This document shows positions 24,834-33,030 of a stretch of 64,000 bases of DNA, in pieces. This DNA is from Paenibacillus sp. Root52. Its GTDB lineage: Bacteria > Bacillota > Bacilli > Paenibacillales > Paenibacillaceae. Position 1 is the stretch's first letter. Each line of letters begins with the position of its first letter. A model generated the notes under the pieces. The model ran no database searches, was not told where the DNA came from, and worked only from the letters and a program-made list of their open reading frames with translations. The stretch lies in NCBI RefSeq assembly GCF_001426865.1, contig NZ_LMFO01000023.1, positions 524,108-588,107 on the forward strand, written 5' to 3'. The position numbers were made by a program, and so were the translations under genes.

Positions 24834-27023
24834 TTATACTCGCTCGAAACGGAACATCTCGCTCAGGTAGTCTCCAGACGTTGCACCAACTGCGATACCG
24901 CCATACATCAAAGCATCGCCAGTGAACGTCTCTTCACTGCCCTTCAGACGGTAATCCGCGTCAGGGTCTAATCCTTTCAGCTTGAGGCGCTGCAACGGTG
25001 CATTCGGCTCAGACAATACACGGAAATAGAACACGACAGCTTCGCTGCCATCCGGTGCGATGAACATCCATGCCGTCTCATTTCCTTCAAACGGACTGAG
25101 CAAGCGACGGAATGTTCCGTATTGAATCGTGCCCCGAATTTCTTTGTACAGTTCAACCTGTGCTTTTACAATTTCGTTCTCTTCCTCAGTGAAACGAGTC
25201 AAGTCCAGCTCATAGCCAAAGTTCCCTGACATCGCTACATGTCCACGTGTCTCTAATGACGTAATCCGGTTCACCTGGTGATTCGGTACGGCAGAGATGT
25301 GGGAACCCATTGAACTTACTGGATACACGAGACTCGTACCATATTGAATACGCAAGCGAGATACCGCATCGGTATTGTCACTTGTCCAAGTTTGAGGCAT
25401 GTAATAGAGCATACCTGGATCGAAGCGTCCGCCACCACCTGAACAGCTTTCGAACAGGATATGTGGGAATGAGCTCGTAATCCGCTCCATCACCTCATAC
25501 AATCCCAGCATATAACGGTGTGCAGTCTCACGCTGTCTATCTGCTGGCAGCAATGCAGAGCCCACTTCTGTCATATTCCGGTTCATGTCCCATTTCACGT
25601 ACGAAATCGGTGCAGAACCTAGTACATCACTCAGCATGCGTACAATTTCATCTCGTACATCCTGACGAGAGAAGTCGAGTACCAACTGCTGACGTCCTTC
25701 TGTACGGCGACGATCAGGCACATGCAGACACCAGTCTGGGTGTGCACGATACAGCTCACTATCAGGGGAGATCATCTCAGGCTCGAACCACAGTCCGAAC
25801 TGCATATCTAGACCCGTCACTCGATTCGCGAGGTCATCCAGACCTTGTGGTAACTTATTCTTATCTACGATCCAGTCACCCAGCGAGGAATTATCGCTAT
25901 CCCGGTGCCCAAACCAGCCATCATCCAATACAAATAGCTCAATACCAAGCTTCTGTCCCGCACGTGCGATCTGTTCGATCTTGTCTGCATCGAAGCCAAA
26001 GTATGTTGCTTCCCAGTTGTTAACGAGGACAGGACGCTCCGTATTCCGGAATTGACCACGTGCAAGACGCTCACGATACAGTTCGTGATAGGACTGGGAC
26101 ATACCATCAAGCCCTGCATCCGAGTACACCATAACGGTCTCTGGAGTCTGGAATGCTTCTTGTGGCTCCAGCTTCCAGCTAAAGTCAAACGGGTTGATTC
26201 CGAGCGACACACGTGTCGTGAAGAATTGATCCACTTCCGCTTGTGCTGTAAAGCCTCCACTATAAACGAGGCTGAATCCATATACCTCACCTTGGTCTTC
26301 GTCCGTACCTGGCGTCATCAAGGCAATAAACGGATTCTGCTGGTGACTACTCGAACCACGGCGACTCTCTACGCCTTGCAATCCAGAAGCAAGCGGTCTG
26401 CGAACGATGTCGCGCTCACGTGTCCAAGCACCCGACAATTGCAGCAATTCATAATCTGCATGCGGGAAATCAACTGAGGAACTAAGCGCACGCAAGACAT
26501 TGACTGAGGTAGCGCTCTCATTCACTACACGCATCGAACGAGTAATCGCATTAAATGCCGTAAAGGCTGTATAAGAAAGCTCGATTTTGATGCCAGCAAC
26601 ACGGTCTTGCAATTCAATGACCAATGTCTCTGCTTCATCCGCAGCTTCTACATATGTTGCTGGTAGTCCTTCAAGGGAAGGCTTCCCCTTCTCCAGGCGA
26701 TGACCTGTGTAGGTAAACTCCGAGATGGTTGAGCCGTTCTCCAATTGGAGTTGGATGGCTGGATTACGGAAATCACTCGTTCCATACACTGGCAGTTCCA
26801 CTGGCAATGTGTCGAAAGAGATCGTTCGATCCTCTGGCACCGGGTTTGGGCTAAAAGATGCGCGCTCTGTACGAACATGCAACCAGCTCAGATCGGTATC
26901 GCGTAATTTCTTGCCGTAGTACAAATGCACCAAATATCCTGAAGGCAATACTTGAAATACATAACTTGCCTTGCGAGTTTGTAAATGAAATTGTAGTTTC
27001 TCCTGATTGATATAAATGCTCAT
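24834..27023 (-). CDS. Alpha-galactosidase, glycoside hydrolase family 36
   Basis: The 729-residue cytosolic enzyme hydrolyses alpha-1,6-galactosides such as melibiose and raffinose. The catalytic nucleophile is D479 in KWDMNR and the acid/base lies in WTSDNTDA about 70 residues later. The LDDGWFGHRDSD and WFEPEMIS substrate-site segments are also present. The order is N-terminal beta-sandwich, TIM barrel, C-terminal beta domain; the length equals Geobacillus AgaA/AgaB. No transporter gene is adjacent. An operator-like sequence downstream of its probable -10 suggests sugar or catabolite control. Confidence 0.96.
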   Translation of the reverse strand: MSIYINQEKLQFHLQTRKASYVFQVLPSGYLVHLYYGKKLRDTDLSWLHVRTERASFSPNPVPEDRTISFDTLPVELPVYGTSDFRNPAIQLQLENGSTISEFTYTGHRLEKGKPSLEGLPATYVEAADEAETLVIELQDRVAGIKIELSYTAFTAFNAITRSMRVVNESATSVNVLRALSSSVDFPHADYELLQLSGAWTRERDIVRRPLASGLQGVESRRGSSSHQQNPFIALMTPGTDEDQGEVYGFSLVYSGGFTAQAEVDQFFTTRVSLGINPFDFSWKLEPQEAFQTPETVMVYSDAGLDGMSQSYHELYRERLARGQFRNTERPVLVNNWEATYFGFDADKIEQIARAGQKLGIELFVLDDGWFGHRDSDNSSLGDWIVDKNKLPQGLDDLANRVTGLDMQFGLWFEPEMISPDSELYRAHPDWCLHVPDRRRTEGRQQLVLDFSRQDVRDEIVRMLSDVLGSAPISYVKWDMNRNMTEVGSALLPADRQRETAHRYMLGLYEVMERITSSFPHILFESCSGGGGRFDPGMLYYMPQTWTSDNTDAVSRLRIQYGTSLVYPVSSMGSHISAVPNHQVNRITSLETRGHVAMSGNFGYELDLTRFTEEENEIVKAQVELYKEIRGTIQYGTFRRLLSPFEGNETAWMFIAPDGSEAVVFYFRVLSEPNAPLQRLKLKGLDPDADYRLKGSEETFTGDALMYGGIAVGATSGDYLSEMFRFERV

Positions 27024-27055
27024 ATGTCTCCTCCACCTCTATATATCTGTCTTTT

Positions 27056-27084
27056 GGGTAAACGGTTTCTCAGGTTTCATTATA
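27056..27084 (-). promoter_or_regulatory. Probable promoter -10 and cre/LacI-type operator of the alpha-galactosidase gene
   Basis: On the reverse strand TATAAT (27079-27084) is followed about ten bases later by GAGAAACCGTTTACCC (27056-27072). The AAAC-C-GTTT core is an odd-centred palindrome like a LacI-family or CcpA site, although it departs from the cre consensus. Its place just after the transcription start suits a roadblock or repressor. Confidence 0.45.
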
Positions 27085-27128
27085 GCGAAAAGATGGACAA
27101 TGTTCTACGCTTTCATCCAGCTTTATTC

Positions 27129-27167
27129 AAAAGAGCGTACCGCTGCCGATTGGCTGCTGTACGCTCC
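27129..27167 (-). terminator. Terminator of ndoAI-ndoA
   Basis: GAGCGTAC and GTACGCTC form a perfect eight-base stem around an 18-base loop, followed on the reverse strand by TTTTG. Confidence 0.7.
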
Positions 27168-27193
27168 TGTGAATTACTGCCCTAAAAGGTGCT

Positions 27194-27248
27194 GAAGATC
27201 GACCTTTTTGAACATGCACTATAACGTGGTTGTTCAAAAGGGATCTTC
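27194..27248. repeat. Inverted repeat with GTTCAAAA arms
   Basis: GAAGATCGACCTTTTTGAAC pairs with GTTCAAAAGGGATCTTC across 18 bases. The tips resemble the GTTCAAAAAG ends of the repeat at 20879, so it may be a very short derivative. It lies in the ndoA-terminator interval, where no gene is seen. Confidence 0.5.
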
Positions 27249-27341
27249 TGAACACACACTTGAATTGGTTATGCCTTAGAACACCTAAGGCACTTCCCGC
27301 TGTCAACGGCTGGCTGGCAGTCTCAAACCACTGCTCCACCT

Positions 27342-27692
27342 TTAAAAATCGATCAAGCCCAGACTGATCTGTAAGGCTTCGTTAACCAATTTCATGGTCT
27401 CCTCGTCCAAATGAGTAATCTTGTCAGTCAATCTTTGCTTGTCAATCGTCCGTATTTGTTCGAGCAAAATAACCGAATCCCGGTCAAAGCCGTGTGCCGC
27501 CGCATCAATCTCTACATGCGTCGGCAGCTTTGCCTTTTGGATCTGGGCGGTAATCGCCGCCACAATACAAGTTGGACTGAATCGATTACCGATGTCATTC
27601 TGGATGACCAGCACCGGTCTGACTCCACCTTGCTCGGAACCGACAACGGGAGAAAGATCCGCAAAAAAAACGTCACCGCGTTTTACGATCAA
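27342..27692 (-). CDS. ndoA: Type II toxin, MazF-family endoribonuclease NdoA
   Basis: This 116-residue ribosome-independent mRNA interferase has the MazF N-terminus MIVKRGDVFFADLSPVVGSEQGGVRPVLVIQND, with the active-site Arg and the following TCIVAAITAQIQKAKLPTHVEI. B. subtilis EndoA cuts at UACAU; the same specificity is likely but not visible. It is three bases behind its antitoxin gene. The set ydcC-alr-ndoAI-ndoA is the conserved Bacillus order, so this is a chromosomal, probably stress-related, system rather than a mobile one. Confidence 0.96.
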   Translation of the reverse strand: MIVKRGDVFFADLSPVVGSEQGGVRPVLVIQNDIGNRFSPTCIVAAITAQIQKAKLPTHVEIDAAAHGFDRDSVILLEQIRTIDKQRLTDKITHLDEETMKLVNEALQISLGLIDF

Positions 27693-27695
27693 TGT

Positions 27696-27977
27696 CTACA
27701 CCCCGCTAACTAAGCGGTCCAGAGTGCTGTCCGCATCTTCCTCCGCGTGAAAGGCCTCGGATGCCATGGTCAGGTTAATCTTCGCCATCTCCATGTACCC
27801 ACGCTGCATAGACTCACGGATATACCGCTTCTTCCGTTCCGTCAGATACAGCTTCATGGCCTGCCTAATCAATTCGCTGCGGTTGGAGTTCTCCAGCGCT
27901 ACGATGCCATCCACTTCCTGCAAAAGATGATCAGGCAGACTGATCATGATTCGCTTGGTGTTCTGCAAGTTGGCCAC
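27696..27977 (-). CDS. ndoAI: Antitoxin NdoAI (MazE-like, RHH)
   Basis: The 93-residue antitoxin starts at GTG 27977 with GGGGGTGG upstream; the longer frame is untranslated leader. The ribbon-helix-helix DNA-binding part is TKRIMISLPDHLLQEVDGIVALENSNRSELIRQAMKLYL (about residues 6-45). The C-terminal tail that blocks the MazF active site follows. It binds NdoA and probably its own promoter. Confidence 0.94.
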   Translation of the reverse strand: MANLQNTKRIMISLPDHLLQEVDGIVALENSNRSELIRQAMKLYLTERKKRYIRESMQRGYMEMAKINLTMASEAFHAEEDADSTLDRLVSGV

Positions 27978-28238
27978 CTTTCTTCCACCCCCACAAACCT
28001 TTCGCCATTGTGAACCAGTATTACGTTTTTCCAGAACTTTTATACAAAGGAATATATATGCCCCACGTATATCAAGTATGCTGTACTCCATTATAAACAC
28101 GGGGAACAATATTCGTACAGACCAAACATCTCTTTTCCAGGATTATAAATCCTTATCGTCATACATAATTCGAGATGCTCCGACAGTTTTCCTTCTGTTC
28201 TAAAAAAAGTTTATTGTAAATAGCGTCCAGTTAACCTA

Positions 28239-29426
28239 TTAGGAGGACAAAAGTGGATTAACCTTGGCAACCTCTATACCATCCCGCAGATAGATCCGCG
28301 GAATACGGTGTGCCATCATACAGATCACTTCATATGGAATCGTACCTAGCTGGGCGGCCACCTCGTCTACGGTTATACATTCGCCAGACTGGTGGCCGAT
28401 GAGGACAACCTCTTCGCCGACTTGAATTTCTTCCGCTTCTTCAGCGAAAGATTGTAGCGACACCATACACTGATCCATGCAGATCGTACCGACAACGGGA
28501 ACACGGCGTCCACGTACAAGCACTTGTGCTTTGCCTGTCAGCATTCTTGAGAATCCATCTGCATAGCCGATAGGCAGGGTCGCAATTCGTTCATTTTCCT
28601 GTGTAACATAGCGTGTTCCGTAGCTGACGCCCCAGTGGGGTGGCAGCGTTTTGACCAGAACCGCCTTTGTCTTCAGTGTCAATACCGGGGACAGCTTCAC
28701 CACCTGATGATTCACCTCAGTAGACGGATACAGACCGTACAGACTGATTCCCACTCGAACCATGTCGTAAGACAGATTCGGTGTATCAATGGCGGCGGCA
28801 CTGTTTGCCGTATGTATAATCGGGATGACACATCCCTGATCCCTCAGCGCTTCCACAACGCTTTGAAACCGTCGATACTGCTCCAGTGTATAGGTCTTGT
28901 CTGCTTCATCTGCCTTCGCAAAGTGAGTGAACATGCCTTCGAGCATTACCTGATCCAGCGAAGCGACTTCTTGTACGAAGGCTACTGCATCCTTACCAGG
29001 CAGCAAGCCTAGCCGCCCCATACCACTATCCATTTTAATATGCACCTTCAATTTCCCGGTGGACGTGCCTGCATTCAGGTTTCGAATCGCATCCAGCACT
29101 TCCCGGCTGTACAAGGTAATTGTAATATCATGTTCCCAGGCTACAGCAACACCTTCGGGCGGTGTGTAACCTAACACGAGAATCGGTAGCTTGATCCCAT
29201 GTTGACGCAATTCGAGCGCTTCATCTAGAAAAGCAACACTCAAATAATCGACTCCATATTGTTCAAGTCCTCTCGCTGTCTCTACAGCTCCATGTCCATA
29301 AGCGTTGGCCTTAACACAAGCAAGGAGCTTCATCCCTTTCGGCAATGCCTCACGGAAAGCTTCTACGTTGTCACACAGATGATCCAAGTTAATTTCCGCT
29401 TGGGTCGGCCGATATTGTTCTTGCAC
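28239..29426 (-). CDS. alr: Alanine racemase
   Basis: The 395-residue PLP enzyme makes D-alanine for peptidoglycan. The PLP lysine is K39 in CVKANAYGHG. The second catalytic residue, the Tyr of SYGTRY, lies near residue 270. MDSGMGRLG, HTANSAAA and TICMDQCMV are further conserved segments. The start is GTG with GAAGGTGA upstream. It lies between ydcC and the ndoAI-ndoA toxin module on the same strand. Confidence 0.97.
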   Translation of the reverse strand: MQEQYRPTQAEINLDHLCDNVEAFREALPKGMKLLACVKANAYGHGAVETARGLEQYGVDYLSVAFLDEALELRQHGIKLPILVLGYTPPEGVAVAWEHDITITLYSREVLDAIRNLNAGTSTGKLKVHIKMDSGMGRLGLLPGKDAVAFVQEVASLDQVMLEGMFTHFAKADEADKTYTLEQYRRFQSVVEALRDQGCVIPIIHTANSAAAIDTPNLSYDMVRVGISLYGLYPSTEVNHQVVKLSPVLTLKTKAVLVKTLPPHWGVSYGTRYVTQENERIATLPIGYADGFSRMLTGKAQVLVRGRRVPVVGTICMDQCMVSLQSFAEEAEEIQVGEEVVLIGHQSGECITVDEVAAQLGTIPYEVICMMAHRIPRIYLRDGIEVAKVNPLLSS

Positions 29427-29796
29427 GTTCTGTCACCTTCTCTAATCGTCTTAATCCGGCTCACGCATCAGACTCCATCGTAATGCTCTAACATGTGACT
29501 GTCAAATGAGCTACATATGTGCTGCATTCAAATACAATGACCTTGTCATCATGCAGCCGGAGATTAAGGAAGAAAACGGCAGATAGACTGAACATCGTCA
29601 GATCATTTTCTCATCTCACGATCGAATATGTCCGTCTATACCGTATTACTTACCCGGTTCCTCGTACGTAGAAGCGTCTTTTGAATTATTGAGATTTCCC
29701 CGCCTATTCAAGCCTGTGTATTTCCATGTTTCGATCCCATATCACCACTGATGTGTATCAACATTCTATGCGACCAGAGTTGTAGCCGTGCACAAC
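29427..29796. other. Intergenic region upstream of alr, no gene seen
   Basis: About 370 bases between the ydcC terminator and alr. No ORF with a ribosome site and no structured RNA was recognised; it presumably holds the alr promoter. Confidence 0.4.
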
Positions 29797-29833
29797 ACAA
29801 AAGCACCGGAGAATAGGTCTCCGATGCTTCTTA
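29797..29833 (-). terminator. Terminator of ydcC-like gene
   Basis: AAGCACCGGAGA pairs with TCTCCGATGCTT around a five-base loop, followed on the reverse strand by TTTTG. Confidence 0.8.
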
Positions 29834-29894
29834 GCATTCCTTCTGATATGACAACTATACCTTTAAAGGGTTGTTCGAAAAGTTCACTATAATA

Positions 29895-31082
29895 TCATTT
29901 TCCGGATTGTTCCTGCATGGATAGTGCAATCTGTTTCATTTCATTTTCGGGTAGATCTGCACTTGTAATCCGGTATTCGATTCCATCGTACATCCACGTA
30001 AGAGTTTGCAGTGCGTCTCCACTCATCATGCCCCACGTGAATCCGAGATCCACAACGCGGGATGGTGCAAGCGATACAGCTCTGTCCTGTGGTCTAGCTT
30101 CAAAGATGGTATAGTTATACATCCCTTCGTAGCGCAGCAGTACAGAATAGTTACCTGATTCTTCTACAATCTGATCATCTTTCAGTTTCACACCTTCAGG
30201 GACATACGTTGGTTCAACAACGCCAAATCCTTCGCTCTCCTCTGGCGCTGTCATCGTTGGCTCTTCTGCTCCTTGATCTGTGCTCGCTGGATCTTGTGCT
30301 CCCTCTTGCTCATCACTTCCACTAATACCCGTCTGACCGTCGCTTACTTCACCACTCGAATCGGATGCTGGTTGTTGCTCCGTTGAAGATTGAGGATCTG
30401 TGGCAGGGGTTCCTTCACTGCCTGCTCCGATGTTCCCATTCCCTTCTGTAGCCGCAGTCATATTGCGCTGCATATCAAACGCATCCTTACCAAATTCAGC
30501 ACCGAATTTGAAATTATCGAATTTTACATCGACCACAACATTGGCATTGGAATCGGATACTTCAACCTGTTTAGGAGCGTAATCGGCCTTATTCAGCCAG
30601 ATTTTTTGTCTGACCAGTGCATGTGTATTGTAATTGGCAGCAACATCGAATACGTAGCTATCCTTCTCATCTACAAACTGACGAGTCGAATCTCCCGTAA
30701 TGCTGCGAATCAACGTTTCGTACAAATAAACCTGTCCTTGATTGTCTGGCCAATTACTTTGGAAACGGAAGCTCTTGTTTTGGCTCGGTGTGAGTACAAA
30801 TACACCCTCATCATTACGTAATACGATCTGAGTTACATCTTTCTTCGCATTCGTTAACGCGATTCGATAATAGGAAGGCTTCTGATGCCATACCTCGACC
30901 TTGTACTGCTGCGGCGTATCCCCAGTGTGCAGCGTCATCACGCCTGCTCCCTGATAACTTTCCATCTCTCCTACGACTTCGTTCAGATCTTTGACCACGG
31001 CTGCCGCATCCTTTTTCCCACAAGCAGCAAGCAAGGCCGATAAGACCAATACCATGGCAAGCATCCATGATATTCGGCGCAT
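29895..31082 (-). CDS. ydcC: LolA-like lipoprotein, YdcC family
   Basis: The 395-residue exported lipoprotein has a signal peptide (MRRISWMLAMVLVLSALLAAC, lipidated Cys at 21). A LolA/outer-membrane-lipoprotein-sorting-like beta domain spans about residues 30-205. A low-complexity Ser/Gly/Gln/Glu linker follows (about 215-285), then a C-terminal domain (VVEPTYVPEGVKLKDDQ...) of DUF4367 type. B. subtilis YdcC, next to alr, is a sporulation-linked lipoprotein of unknown mechanism. The gene position supports the assignment. The long acidic linker is notable. Confidence 0.85.
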   Translation of the reverse strand: MRRISWMLAMVLVLSALLAACGKKDAAAVVKDLNEVVGEMESYQGAGVMTLHTGDTPQQYKVEVWHQKPSYYRIALTNAKKDVTQIVLRNDEGVFVLTPSQNKSFRFQSNWPDNQGQVYLYETLIRSITGDSTRQFVDEKDSYVFDVAANYNTHALVRQKIWLNKADYAPKQVEVSDSNANVVVDVKFDNFKFGAEFGKDAFDMQRNMTAATEGNGNIGAGSEGTPATDPQSSTEQQPASDSSGEVSDGQTGISGSDEQEGAQDPASTDQGAEEPTMTAPEESEGFGVVEPTYVPEGVKLKDDQIVEESGNYSVLLRYEGMYNYTIFEARPQDRAVSLAPSRVVDLGFTWGMMSGDALQTLTWMYDGIEYRITSADLPENEMKQIALSMQEQSGK

Positions 31083-31191
31083 GACATCATCCCCTTTAGC
31101 ACTGTTTTCACTTCAGGGCTGTGCTTGCAGCAGAACCCCTACTTGATTAGTACATGTCTATGAGGGACTTGTTCGATTTATGCGGACTAGT

Positions 31192-31220
31192 TTGACAAGC
31201 ATCACCTGTTCTAATTTATA
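31192..31220 (+). promoter_or_regulatory. Possible SigA promoter for serine hydrolase gene
   Basis: TTGACA at 31192-31197 is followed 17-18 bases later by a TTTATAC-like -10, about 145 bases before the start codon. Confidence 0.4.
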
Positions 31221-31362
31221 CCAGAGGTCTAGGATCAAATCCGTCTAGGGAAGGATGCTTTTTCTGTATAGAAAAGGGATAGTTAATATAGGGAAGCAAC
31301 TACTGGACTACAATCATCTTGTTTGTATCAGAAACCTAATTCATACATTTGGAGGGTAACGG

Positions 31363-32898
31363 ATGACGACAACGGATCTTCACTCATTGCTGGAAGGATT
31401 GGATGTTTTTGTAGAAGAACAAATGAAACATTGGAAAGGTGTGGGCGCAGCCGTTGCGGTAGTGCACAAGAATGAGGTGGTCTGGCAAAAAGGTTATGGA
31501 TATCGCGACCTCGAGGCCAAGCTGGACGTAACTCCCAACACGCTCTTTGCAATCGGTTCATCAACCAAGGCTTTTACAGCAGCGACGGCCGCTATACTTG
31601 TCGATCAAAATCAATTGAACTGGGACACGCCTATTGTGCAGTATATGCCTGATTTCAAAATGTTCGACCCGGTAACGACGGAGCGGCTCACGATCCGGGA
31701 TATACTCTGCCACCGTTCTGGACTTCCAAGACATGAGATGGCTTGGTATAACTCACCTCGTTCGAGAGAAGAGCTCGTTCTTCGTCTACGATACTTGGAG
31801 CCTAATGAGGATTTCAGAAATAAGTGGCAGTATCAGAACATGATGTATATGACGGCAGGTTATCTAGTTGGGCAAATAAAAGGCACGTCATGGGAAAGCG
31901 TATTAGAAGATTCATTATTGCGCCCGCTTGGGATGAATTCAAGCGTGCTATCCGTCGATCTGATGCAGCTCCAACCTGAATATGCACTGCCTTACATGGA
32001 GAAAGATGAGCATCATATTCGAATTCCTTATCGCAATATCGATACGATTGGTCCTGCTGGCTCCATTAACAGCAATCTTATAGATATGATTACGTGGTTA
32101 AAATTCCAATTGAATCAAGGACAGCATGATGGCAGATCCCTCATTTCCATGGAGGAAATGCAGACTATGCATAGCCCGCATATGCCTTGTGATTCGTCAT
32201 TCCGTAGTGAGGAAGTTCCGATTAGTACCTATGGATTGGGATGGATTATTGAATCTTATCGCGGTCATCGGATGATCCATCATGGCGGAGGAATCGACGG
32301 GTTCACCTCCCAAGTAGCCTTCCTGCCAGATGAACAGATTGGCGTCGTTGTACTATGTAATAGCAATGGCAGCGTAGTGCCTTATACCGTTTCCTATCAC
32401 ATTATTGATCGATTGTTAGAGCTGGAACCTACCGACTGGAGCGATAGATTGACCAAACTAATCGATGGGGAGGATACACAGCCAGAGGGCGAATCCGAAG
32501 CAACAGAAGGTACAGCCTCTGTCGGATCTGAGCATCAGGAGACAACAGATTTCGAGAAAACGGAAGTTCAACCCTTCGATCGTCCCGCATCCGCATATAC
32601 TGGCGTATACACCCATCTGGGCTATGGTGATATCCTGATCGAATCCACTACTGAGGGCGGATTACGAGCAACATTTAACAATTTAGACATGAGCATGCAA
32701 TACATTGGCAACGAAACCTTTGATGTTGAGCTTGTTCAACAAGGACAGGAACAAAAGCTTCCGTTCACATTCACGTTAGATGATCAAAATCATACTCATT
32801 CTCTCAAGATTCCACTACTGATGGAGCCCAATACGAATGAAGTGACATTTACTAAAACTAAAACAAAAGCTAATGTTAATGCCAAAAGTGAAGTCTAA
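31363..32898 (+). CDS. Serine hydrolase, class C beta-lactamase/PBP4* family
   Basis: The 511-residue protein has the SxxK motif S66-S-T-K69, the YxN equivalent YQN near residue 164, and HHGGG (the KTG-box position) near residue 307. Residues 1-360 form the beta-lactamase/transpeptidase-like domain. An acidic linker (GEDTQPEGESEATEGTASVGSE) then leads to a C-terminal DUF3471-like barrel. No signal peptide is seen, so it is probably cytosolic. Family members act as esterases, amidases or peptidases; the substrate is unknown. GGAGGG precedes the ATG. Confidence 0.85.
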   Translation: MTTTDLHSLLEGLDVFVEEQMKHWKGVGAAVAVVHKNEVVWQKGYGYRDLEAKLDVTPNTLFAIGSSTKAFTAATAAILVDQNQLNWDTPIVQYMPDFKMFDPVTTERLTIRDILCHRSGLPRHEMAWYNSPRSREELVLRLRYLEPNEDFRNKWQYQNMMYMTAGYLVGQIKGTSWESVLEDSLLRPLGMNSSVLSVDLMQLQPEYALPYMEKDEHHIRIPYRNIDTIGPAGSINSNLIDMITWLKFQLNQGQHDGRSLISMEEMQTMHSPHMPCDSSFRSEEVPISTYGLGWIIESYRGHRMIHHGGGIDGFTSQVAFLPDEQIGVVVLCNSNGSVVPYTVSYHIIDRLLELEPTDWSDRLTKLIDGEDTQPEGESEATEGTASVGSEHQETTDFEKTEVQPFDRPASAYTGVYTHLGYGDILIESTTEGGLRATFNNLDMSMQYIGNETFDVELVQQGQEQKLPFTFTLDDQNHTHSLKIPLLMEPNTNEVTFTKTKTKANVNAKSEV

Positions 32899-32965
32899 TA
32901 CGTTGAGTACCATCGAAAGTAGGATTTAGAGGTATGATTCAAATATAGATTAAACGTCCTTCTTC

Positions 32966-33030
32966 CCAGCTATTCGACCATCCCGTTGTAGTGGACTCTT
33001 ACCACAACGGGATATAGGCCGAATAGCTGG
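32966..33030. terminator. Nested inverted repeat overlapping the 3' end of the SgrR-like gene
   Basis: The outer arms CCAGCTATTCG/CGAATAGCTGG (11 bp) enclose the inner arms ATCCCGTTGT/ACAACGGGAT (10 bp). The last codons and stop of the reverse gene are inside the structure. No T-run follows on either strand, so it may be a factor-dependent or mRNA-protecting end for convergent transcripts. Confidence 0.5.
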
